Assembly (NCBI RefSeq): GCF_024166365.1
Contig: NC_064831.1
Span: forward strand, 30,928,768-30,992,767
Source of the DNA: Elephas maximus indicus
Taxonomy: Eukaryota > Chordata > Mammalia > Proboscidea > Elephantidae
Direction of reading: 5' to 3'
DNA length: 64,000 nt
The notes beneath the pieces were generated by a model. It ran no database searches, was not told the DNA's origin, and worked only from the letters and a program-made list of their open reading frames with translations. Position numbers and translations under genes: made by a program. Of the stretch, positions 23,001 through 35,000 are shown in pieces (positions within the stretch are counted from its first letter, which is position 1; each line of letters begins with the position of its first letter).

Positions 23001-26000
23001 GGAACTTTGGTTAGGTACGGCTGCTTATATCCTGTTCCTCCTGTGGGGGCGTTCGTTGGCCTGTGAGGCCATAGCTCACATCTCCTTTCCCTGCTTTGCT
23101 CTTCTCTATCAAAAAAAAAATTTTTTCTTTTTTTATCACAAATGTACGTCTTCCATTTATATTTTGGTTTGTCTCCATCTTGCAGTTGCCCTTCTGGCAA
23201 TGTTAACCCCATGCTGATCTGAGCAAGGTGTGTGACCCCAGGGCTCAGGGCCTGTGTGACCCTGGCAATAGCTCACCTCATTTATACACTGGGAAGACCA
23301 GTCTCTTCCTTCTCTACCTCAGAGGGAGGCTGACAAAACAGGCCTCACCAACTAACTAACCAATGGCCTGCTAGCCCCATGGGTTTTCCAAGGCTGTAAA
23401 TCTTTAAGGAAGCAGACAGCAGGGGAACTCTTAACCACTGCACCACCAGGGCTCCACTGACAGAGCAGGCCAGGTAGCAGCAATATTCTGAGGAAATATT
23501 CTGAGGAAAAGGCACGGCTAAAAGCTTTTTTTTTTTTAAGTTACTCTTTAAAAAAAAAAAAGAAAAAAAACTTTTTTTTTTTTTAAATTGTAGTTTTGAA
23601 ACTGGCTATTCAAAAGAGAGATAGAAATAAAACACAAAAAGTATTCGGTTTAGTAATGATAAAAAACCAAAAACCATGCCCATTGCCATCAAGTAGATTC
23701 CAACTCATAGTGACCCCAAAAGACAGAGTAGAACTGCCCCATAGTGTTTCCAAGGCTGTAAACCCTTATGGAAGCAGACTGCCACATCCATGGTAGGTTT
23801 GAACCACCGACCTTTTGATTAGCAGCTGAGCGCTTAACCACTGTGCCCACCAGGGCTCCTTTAGTAATGAAAAGAACTATCATTTTATAATCCTTTTTTT
23901 TTTTTCTTTCATTTCAAAGCATGTTCACGTCTATTATTCCACTGATGGCAGGAAGCATTTTAGAATGTATATGTATGTTGTCATATAAAATATATATTTC
24001 TTTAAACTGCCAGGTACTACAGGCCAGAATGGTAGGCCTCATGGTGATAAACGAAACTTCCCTAAATGAGTAACTTCAAACCAAAGATGGCTTTAGGGCC
24101 TGGGCAAATCTGATGAAATACGAGCAGGCTTCTAGAAAAGACACTAAAATAGAAAGTTTAAAAAGAAGAAGACATCAGCGCATTGTTGATCCTCCTTCTT
24201 TGGACAAAACTACATGTTTGAATCTGATCATAAATTGAAATTGCAGGTGTGGTTTTCTTAATGCAATGAGGTAAAAACGTATCAAAATGTCACAAGAAAA
24301 CTCCCAGAGCTGACGGTTGCATAAAATCGTTTTACCAGATAATCCTCCTCAAAGTAAGCAAAAAAAACTTTTCTTAATATTCTTTTGACATGAGGAATTG
24401 TTACCTCTACTCATCTGAGGGCTAAAAGGTGTACAGTCGTTCCTTTGCCTAAACTATCTTTTGATACGTAAAATGTGCCCTTATCCTTTAATGCTCTTTC
24501 CTTCATCTGTTTAACCATCTATTTATCATGATCTTACCTTCTTCAAGTAAATATGCCAGGAAAAATATATTAAATGAATACTTTCACTTGATAAAATTGT
24601 CAAATAATGAAATGGAGCTTATAATGAAAACAATCTCTTGGTCCCCTCCTCCACTTCTCTGTAGAGAGAATTAGGTCATCTGACCCTTCCCGGTTGCCTT
24701 AGAGTCAGTTCCCACTCATAGCGACCCTATGTGTATCAAAGTAGAACTGTGCTCCCTCGGGTTTTCAGTGGGTGAGTTTTAGGAAGTAAATAGCCAGGCC
24801 TTTCTTCCAAGGTGTCTCTGGGTGGACTTGAACCTTCAATCTTTTGGTTAGCAGCTAAGAGTGTTTGCACCACCCAGAGACTCCCACCTGACCCTTACAT
24901 GTGGGAAAACATGGGAAACATCCCTATCCCCCTCCCCCAAAACACCTAAAAACATGAAATTTTGTTATTAAGACTTCATAACTTTGCATTAAGCAATTCC
25001 TCTAGTTCCCAGTATTTTCTTTAAAATTTATGCAGATTTTTTAGGCCCCAGGATGCTCTGTTAACCCAGAACTGAAACCATTCCCCAAGCCTGCTCTTCA
25101 AAGATTAGACAAAAAATAGTACACGTGAGAAAGGTGCTTCTTAGTTCAATCGGATATATGAGACTAAATGGGCAGCTCCTATCCAAAAGCAGGATGAGAA
25201 GGCAGGAAGGGACAGGAACAGGATGAATGGACACAGGGAACCCAGGGTGGAAAGGGAGAGAGTGTTGTCACATTGTGGGATTGCAACCAATGTCACAAAA
25301 CAATGTGCATAAATTTTTGAATGAGAAATTAACTTCAGCTGCAAACTTTCATCTAAAGCACAATAACAAAAAAAATTATGTAGATTTTTAAAAGAAAAAT
25401 GCCTTACCTCCTCCCTATTTCTCTTTGTGACTAGGAATATACTATGTATGTATTCCTGGAAGGGGTTGGTAAAGGGAGGAGGATATCAGACTCTGATAAA
25501 AAGGTGAGAGGGATGACTAGCAGTTTTACCTCAGACTAACCTTGCCTACTTTATATTTCCTCCAGTCACTCATTCCCCAAACAACTATTTATCAAATGGT
25601 CTCTACACAGCGGAATATAATACAAGGCAGTGGAGGAGACAGACAACGACAACCACGGGAATAAAATAACTTCAGATAATACATAATAAGTTGTTGCTGT
25701 TTTGAAACCAAGGGACTATAGAAAGGGGAGACCACTTCAGAGCACTGACTGAGCACAGAGCGCAGAGCAGTGGTGTACCCGTGGCCCGACGCCAAGGAGT
25801 GTCATCCACCCTCTTAGCTTTGGCATCTCCACGTACCCAACACAGTCAGCCTCCTACAACCAGGCTGGGGCCTGATGAATCTGGGAAGGCCTTTTGTCCT
25901 AGTTTTGTTCCTGGCCCCATCACAGTCAGTTTCCACAGATGATGAACCACTGATTAAAAAAAAAAAGATCAGAGCTGGGAAGACAAACTGTGATGGGTGC

Positions 26001-29000
26001 ATACATTACTAATTTTCTCCCGAAGGCTTCTTTCTGTGTAGGGTTCTCTAACAACATTTAAAGCTCAATAGAACTGTCTTCATGGGTAATGACAAATTAA
26101 AGTCTACTCAATTATGATTTAATTTACTCATTCACAACCCAGCATACATGCTTACTGGAATCATCTGAGGAACTTTTAAGAAATATTTTTGCCCAGACCA
26201 CAGCCCCGTAGAGCCTCAAATGGCTGATTTGGGCAGGGCTTAAAAACTCCCTGGGTGATGCTGTTGCAGAGGCAACACTGAGAACAGGTGCGACTAATTA
26301 TCAGGCATAACTCAGATAAGAACATATCGCCTACCTAAACCAATGGTTCTCGAAGTATGGTCCCCACACCAGCAGCATCAGCATCATCACCTGGCAACTT
26401 AGAAATTCAAATTCTTGGCTCCCACTCCAGACCTACTGAATCAGAAAAGTCTGCGGGTGGGGCCAGCAATCGGTTTTAACAAGCTTTCCAGGAAAGCTGA
26501 CACACACTAGTGTTTGAGACCACCACTTGCTACAGACTCAACTCCAACTCATGGCGACCCGTGTGTGTCAGAGTAGAACTGTGCTCTATAGAGTTTTTAA
26601 TGGTTGATTTCTTGATGTCGATCACCTGGCCTGGGTGGACTTGAACCTCCAACGTTTGTGCTAGTAGCTGAGCGTGCGTTAACTGTTTGCACCACTCCAA
26701 GTCTGGAGAACTACTGGCTTAAACCACCAACCTGTCCTATCAGCAGTAAACTTTAGTGGAGATACAGGTATAAACGCCCCACACGTGGCTTTCTTGTTCT
26801 GGAAAGCTTGGTTGCCACAGTCCTCTTTCACTGTATTCTGGCCAGAGTCTCCCAGGGGCTCAAGGCTTCAGTGGTGATTTCTAAGCTATTGCGCTCTGCT
26901 GAGAGAGTTGGCAGTTGCCTCACAAGCCTTTGGCATCCAACTCCCTGACCCCTGATTTGTATCAAATTCATCCATAATGCACTTAGAGAACTAGAGGAGA
27001 GAGTGACTCAGGGTGGCCAGGGAGAGGGCTGGAAATTGGTAGAGCATTGATTTTCAAACATGGCCGCACATGGAGTCATCTGGATCACTGCGAAAAATAT
27101 TGAAGCCTACTTTCCACCACCAGATATTTTGATATAATTGCTTTAGGGTGTGGTTTGGGCATCAGAAGTGTTAAAAGGTCCCCAGGTGATTCTAATGTGC
27201 ACTCAAGGCCCAGGAGTACTGCAGAGAATTCTCGGTGTGTTTTTACCCACCTTCCTATAGGGTCGCTATGAGTCGGAATCGACTCAACAGCAACAGGTTT
27301 GGTTTTGGTTTGGTTTTCTTTCTAACGCTGTCTGGATCTTGGCTGAGGTACAGGGGAGACTGAAAGTGGGCTAGAAACTGGGCTGGAAAGCTTGGGTATC
27401 CTGAAACGCAAAAAAGATCAATTACCTCACAGAGCAGGAGAGGTTGTGAATCCTGGACCTCTGACCTCTATTTTCTTTCACTTCACTATCCGAGTTATAA
27501 AATTGTTTCAACAGTCTCCATAATTAACGAATGTAAGAATGGGGCTCCTGAGAAGTGAGGATGGTGCGACTATGTCTCACATACTTTGGGCATGTTATCA
27601 AGAAGGATCAGTCCCTGAAGAAGGACATCATGCTTGTTAAAAGTAGAGGGTCAGCAAAAAGAGAAGACCCTCAAAGAAATGGAATGACACAGTGGCTGCA
27701 ACAATGGGCTCAAGCATAACAACAATTGTGAGGATGGCGCAGGACTGGGCAGTGTTTTGTTCTGTTATCATAGGGTCACTATGAATCAGAACCGACTTGA
27801 CGGCTCCTAACAAAAACAACAACAAGAAGAATGGGGCATCCAACCGAGGCCGACACACTTTGGGATATCCTGAGTTTAATAACATTCTTTTATCATTGTT
27901 TAATTTCATGTTGCACCATCAGTGCGGCAATCTTCCAGTGGTATATAATACTTTTTTTTTCCCACATTAAAAACTAGAGTTTGGTTGCACATTTGTTCTA
28001 CTTTCAAAAAAAGAGAAGTTTGCTAGTTTCTTCAGCAAGAAGTGGAGTCGGTTCCACTGCGTGGTGACGCTCGCGGCAGAGATAAGGAGGGCGGTGTACT
28101 CTCTCCTCTGCTGGAGCGGCTGGCCTCATCTAAAGCATTTTTTTCCCCATTTTCCCATTTGTAGGGATTCTCCCCAGGGTCCTGGACAGATGTGTGAAAT
28201 ATGAGTCCCAGATGTGTTTGCATAAATATTGTCAATCAACATTTGTCATGGATGCCGTACACCACGCAGTTCATTCTCTGGTAATGACATCTCCTGTTTC
28301 AGGACTAGAAGGAAACTGTGTACTGCATCTTCTTTTCATCATTCACACGACCACTTCCACGTGATGCTAATAACCCTACAGTATGGAGCCCTGTGAGAGA
28401 GAAATTGGCGGAGTTTCTGTGGTCACTTGAGAGAGAATCATGACTGGGCCACCCAAAAGGCAGAGCTTCTGCAAACCCTGCACCCAAGAGGCCACAAGCC
28501 TCAGGCCCTCACACCCTGATCCAGGAGTCAACGGTCACAGGCAGGGCACAAAGTCACCCAGGCAGGCCTGCACCCTGCCTTCTGCTTTTAGCATACTTTC
28601 CTTATTATGTCTTCTTCGTTCTTCTCTTCTGTGTGTTTGCTTGCTGGTGCCGCCCTCCTCACTCTCACTCTTCCTCTCTATCTCCTGCAGCTCCTCCAGC
28701 TGCCTCAGCCCTCACCCCTGCTACCCTGAAATATGTCCAAGTTTAGATAAGAAGATACAATAAAGAAATGAGGAAGTTATACCAGGCAGATTAACCACCC
28801 GGGAACAGCAGAGAAACAGATAAAACTAGAGATGAGGCAGGAGAGTGAGTGATGGACAAAGAGAATAACAAGTATACCAGCCCTGGGATGTGCCTGGCAT
28901 TCTATGGGTTACAAAGCATTTTCACGTTTATTGTTTCATTTGCTCTTCATACAGACACTGTGGGACAAGCAGGGCAGAAGGCTGAACATTTTGACTTTTA

Positions 29001-32000
29001 GAAAAGTGAGGGTTAAGAAGCTGAGGGAGTCTTCCCAGACCCCATGGCTAGTGAGGGCAGCGCCAAAGTCTCAAGGCCAGGTCTTCTGAATCCAAATCCA
29101 GTCTTCCTGCCATGATCCCAATGAGGTGTCCACAGAGTCCTGAAGCACAACACAAGAAACACTCCTAAAGGAGAATGAAGAAAACCGATGACACAAGGGA
29201 AAGATTAGTCCAAAGGACTAATGGACCGCGACTACCACAGCCTCCACCAGACTGAGTCCAGCACAACTAGACAGTGCCTGGCTACCACCGCTGACTGCTC
29301 TGACAGGGGTCACAATAGATGGTCCTGGACAGAGCTCAAAAAAAACCTCACCAAACTCAGCAAAAAAAAAAAAGACTGGACTCACTGGTTTGACAGGCCG
29401 GAGAAACCCCGAGTGTGTGGCCCCTAGACACCTTTTTAACTCAGTAATGAAGTTAGTACTGAAGTTCACCCTTCAGCCAAAGGTTAGATGGGCCCATAAA
29501 ACAAACAACAGTAGTTCAGCTGTGTATATGAAACCAAATGGGCACACCAGACTAGGGGCAAGGACAAGAAGGTAGAAAAACTGGACAAATGCAAATGGGG
29601 AACCCGAGGTCAAAAAGGGGAGAGTACTGACACATCGTGGGGTTGGCAACCAACATCACAAAACAATTTGTGTATTAGTTGTTTAATGAAAAACTAATTT
29701 GCTCTGTAAACTTTCACCTAAAGCACAATAAAAAAAAAAAAAGAAGAAGAAGAAAGAAATGCTCCTGTACGTCCTGCAGGGAATATGCTCCAGACTCACT
29801 GGTTTCCCTAAAGAGGACACTGGATGCCTGAGGCTGTAAAACATCACGTGTATCCAAGAAGCATGGAGTACCTCCTACAGGAAATCAGCATCGACTGTTA
29901 TAGGCCTTAGCAAGTATTTCTTAGAAAAGGCTGAGGTCCACAGTGTCTGTATGAAGAGGCTGTATAGTGGTTTCAGAGGGCCCCACATCCACTGGGTCAA
30001 GAGATGCTGTTGGCCCACATGCCATGGGAGGAACAGCTGTACTGCTTTGGGAAAAAGCACCTCTCCCCCATCCCTGCCCTTGTGACACCTAGATTCTCCT
30101 GATTTCCACCTTGGTTTTGTCCACCCCTGATTTTCCTCCTAACCGTACTTCTGTTCCCTGATTGCCCACTCCTAGTTACTGACTCGATTCCAGAGCTTGC
30201 TCTGGTTTTCCTGCCCCGCTCTTGATTATATTTGACCTCTCCTCACATGCTGTCTTGGGATTGATCTCCTATGTCTTCAACTTTCCTCCCCTTCCCACCG
30301 GTGTGGACTAAGCCGGGTGTCCCACCACAGGCTCCCTGCATGTCCAGCCCTTCTCTGACTCAGCATCTGCCAATTCTCACGTGTGAAAACAGCAAAGGAC
30401 AGGACCAGGGTTGTCCTGGAGAGCCTTCGGAGATCAGATCACCAAGAGTCCTTTGGTGCTTCCCTCCCTCTCCCCATACCCAACAGTCTTTCTACTTTTG
30501 AGACAAACTGAAGGATGCACAGGGTATTTATGAAGCAACCTAAGTCTCCATCAATAGGAATGGGCTACGGTACATCCAAATAATGGGTAGAAAAATAAGA
30601 CAGCTGTCTGTTTACAGACTCAGAATAATCTTCAAGGTTAAAGATTTGCAAGGAGCAGAAACCAAAAATGCACAGCTGTAGAGTCGATTCCGACACATAA
30701 TGACCCTATAGGAGCGGGTAGAACCGTCCCATAGGGTTTCCACGGCTGGAATCTTTTCAGAAGCAGACTGCCACATCTTTCTCCCTCAGAGCAGCTGGGG
30801 GGTTCAAACTGCCCACCTTTTGGTTAGCAGCCAAGTGCTTTAACCACTGCACCACCAGGGCTCCTGCAAGGAGCGTAATAGTATATAAATTCTGCTACCA
30901 CTTTTTTTTTTTTTAAAAACCAAACCTTAAACCAAAAATGTTCTCTGCAGTCTTCTTTAAACCACATAATAGTTTGGCTTAACTAGTAAAGACTGTCTGC
31001 CTTGAGCATTGTGTACTTTTAAAGAACTGTCTATAAGGGATCGAACTGACAACGGTAACTCAGAAGATTAGACAGGAACCTCAGGGGGCTGTGAGTCTAT
31101 GTTAATGGGGGAGGAACAATTTGGAAAACGAGGGTGAGAATGGTTGCACAGCTTGAAGAATGTAACCAATGTCACTGAATTGTACGTATAAAAGTTGTCG
31201 CATTGGTGCGTGTTTTGCTGGGTATAGTCTCAACAACAACATAGAAAATAAATTATGAAAACAGAAAAAATATCAGGAAATAACCCGCTTATTTGTGCAT
31301 GGAGTCTCTCCGGAACGCAGCAGAAACATCAGTTCTCCTGGAGCAAGTAACGGGAACGGTGGTAGCGAAACTTGCTCCTTCCTGAACTTAGCACCGCGTG
31401 TGTAGCACCTAGTCGAGAAAATGGGTTAAAAACAAGAGAAACGTTGTAGAATCACAGGAAATATTAGCTGCCGTGGAGTCTCATGGTACGCGCCACGTAT
31501 AACAGACAAAACGCTGCCTAGTCCAGCGCCATCCCCATGATCGGTTGCACAACCTTTGTGATCCATAGGGTTTTCACTGGCTGATGTTTGGATGCAGATT
31601 GCCAGGCCTTTCTTCCTAGTCTTTCTTAGTATAGACGCACAGATCCGCATGCAAGCCTCTGCTGACAGGTGGGTGGTGGCTGCACATGAAGTACATTGAC
31701 CAGAAATTGAACCCTGGTCTCTTGCATGGAAAGAGGAAATTCTGCCACTGAGCCAGAGTACCTGTTGGTGTGGAGTCAATTCCGTCTCATAGAGACCCTA
31801 TAGGACAGAGTAGAACCGCCCTATAGGGCTTCCAAGGCTGTAATTGTTACAGGAGCGGACTGCTGTATCTTTCTCCTGTTGAGCGGCTGGTAGGTTCAAA
31901 CCGCTGACCTTTTGCTTAACCACTGCGATAACAGGGCTCCCTGTAGAAATGTGGAAATAGATACCCAAAAAAACCCCAAAACCATCGCCGACCCATTGAT

Positions 32001-35000
32001 TCTGATTCTCTTGGAAATAGGCTACTAAGGAGATCACCTAGTCCAACTCAGTTGTACAGATAAGAACATTAAGCCGCTAAAGGATAAATAATTTGTCCAA
32101 ATTCCGACAACTACTCCCTGACGGGGCTGTGTCACTTGGCACTTCCACTGACAAGCCTGGAGGAAATGCAGCTCCAAACCTTCTGATCAGCATGGCTGCA
32201 GAATTTACTACACAAACGGCAGCCTTGTAACCTGAGGTGAGACAATTGAGACTCAATGTCTTCGTTATAAAATGTGGACAATAAAGTTATTGTGGGATTA
32301 AATTAGATAATGCATGTTTATCCTAGAACCTAGCACATGCTAAGCATTTAGTAAATGCCAACTATTGTAATTAATTATTTTGAGGCTATTACAGAGTTGA
32401 CTGGGGCAGGGAGGGCTGAAGGACAAATTTTAGGAGTCCCTGGAGCTGAGGACTTGCTGGGTAAAGGAAGCGTGAGACAGAAAAAGAGTCCTCAATCTAA
32501 GTATCGTTTATTCAGATAGCCAGTAAAGAACCTAAGAAATCAAATGACTTTAGCGTGGAAAACATATGTGAAGATGTGTATGAGAGGGTGCTGTGAAGAG
32601 AACTTCCTGGCCCTTCACTCTGCAATGCCAGCAACGGCCACCTGTGACCAGCGCTGCTTCTCATGCTGAACAGTAAATGACACAACCCAGGACCGCTTGG
32701 TGTGCTTCTTTATGTTTCTCTTTCAGTTTCAATTGTCCAAGCACCTTCATTATTCTTGCTAGCTATTTCCTTTCTTATTTTTTCTTCTTCTGGGGCCAGG
32801 GGTCAAGTGATGACTCAAAGCTCTAACTGTTCTACTGGACGCTTTGCTCGCCTTCCTTGGAGGGGTGCTGAAAAGATCGTCTCGTTCTGCGCAGTGTTGC
32901 CTGGACTGAGGTGCTTCAGAGCAACAAGACCCCAGCAAAGCTCAGGTTTCCGGGAATGTTTCCCCTCCCACTCCTCATGCCGGAAAGCTACCTTCTAGTA
33001 CAGGCTGAGGGGCGAGAACATGAGGTTCGCCACTTTATGAACAAACTTCATGATCTACAATCATTGATTGCTTCCCTCCCTGACTGGGAGTCAAAAGCAC
33101 GGGTTCTGCGATCAGCCCTCCTAAGCTCAAATCTTCATGCTGCCATGTTAGCTCTGTGACCTTGGGCACGTCGTACAACCTCTTTTGTCCTAGTTTCCTC
33201 ATCTGAAAAAGCGGTAAGGACAAAATGGATAATCCAGGCAAAAGGCAGAGCTTGGGGGTCGGCCCTCAGAAAGTCCTCAATAAAGATTACCCTGAAATAG
33301 TAGCAGTGTCTGCAGCAGGAGTAGAGGCAACGGAACTGACCTGGGTTTGCAGTGGTCATTACAGGATGAGCTGAAGGTCTTCCTTGTAGCCTGTTATGGT
33401 GTTGTCTACCATTCATTGTGGCCCGCTGAGGAAAGAACCATGGAAAAGTTCTTTCTAAATTGAAAGCTATGCAAACAGGGAATTCTGCTGCTTTAAACTA
33501 TACAAGTTAGGCCAGGACTCACTTAATATCTAACTCTAACTTAGCTCCACAAGTTAAGCCAGACTAACTTAACGCCTAACTCTAACTTAGCTCTACGAGT
33601 TAGGCCTTGACACTATAGAATGACAAAATTTGCTATTGCAGAGCCAATTCAATATTTCTACCTAGCTTCATGATTGTGTGGTGATGGATTCTTTGAGTTG
33701 GGTTAAAACATAAAAACATTCATCTGGTCATAGTCTAATTATTTTGGTTATATATGTAACATTTCAGTCTCCCGCAAGACCAGGGAAACCCACCATAATG
33801 ACTGTGGTAAGTGCCATCTGAAACTATCAGAATCAATTACAAACTACAGAGTATAGCTTACAGGTGTTCCTCACATGCATATACCAAAAGCGGGATTAAA
33901 AAAAATTAATGTCTACCGTTTATTGACTTCTACCCTTCAGGTTAAGTGACTTTGTCCTATGCTTATAAGCCTCTGACATAAGTCAATAATATATTCACAC
34001 ATATGTTAAAAGCTTTTTTGTATCATGTATCACCCTGGACCAGCAAAAAAAGTTTTCCACCAGGATGACTTCCTCATTGAAGTCATCCTGAGCGCAGAGC
34101 TGTAGTGACCAAACAGCATCCGCCACTGGTAGCCCAGGCCAGTACGGACTGAACGTGGGGGTGGGGGCAGGGGTAGTATACACAGGTGCTGTTGTTGTAG
34201 CGTTAGCTACTGTCAAGGCGGCCTCCGACTCGTGGCGAACCATGCACAAAGGGATTGGACCGTCATAAGGTTTTCATTGGCCGATTTTTTCAGAAGTGGA
34301 TCACCAAGCCTTTCTTCCTAGTCCGTCTTAGTTTGAAAGCTCTGCTGAAACCTGTTCAACATCATAGCAACACATCAGCCTCCACTGACAGACGGCGGTG
34401 GCTGCATGTGAGATCCATTGGTTAGGAATCAGACCCAGGTTTCCTGCAGCGAAGGCACGAATCAACCACTGAGCCACCACTGCCTCCATCACTGGTGGCA
34501 GTGACCCTTATTCCAGGAGGTCAGAGCTGGGGACCTTCCTTGGATACCCAGAGCCCTCTTAAGGGAAAGTTTTTCAAATAGACATCCTTTCCCATCCACA
34601 GGATGATCTTTCAATACAATCCGAGGTCCAAACAGAATAAACTTGCTTATACCTTGTTAATAGGGAAAGTTCTAAAGATGCATCTTGTTAAATAAATTAA
34701 AATATTGGCATAGTTTCTTTAGTCTCTGAGGGAAATTTCCCTAGAGAATGTGAGATGCGTATCATTTTATTTTGCATCCAGCAAGATTGCTGTCAGATCA
34801 TGTCAGTGGCAGACTCAGTTCTATAAAGAATGTGACGCCTGACACTGATCCCAATTTCCAAGACTTTCAGAGAATTCCTTTCCATTGATCGGGAACATTT
34901 TCATCAAAAATTGGGACACAGTGCATTTCATCACATCTAAAAGTGTTATGTGGCAGGTACTTAAATTTCAGTAAATATGAATTTAAATTTATTCAGAAAT

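Noticed and set aside
28580..28700. Pyrimidine-rich tract followed by CTCCTGCAG, an exon-acceptor look-alike in intron 1
   Set aside because: The following frame has no TMEM154 similarity and no matching donor in the required phase that I can support.
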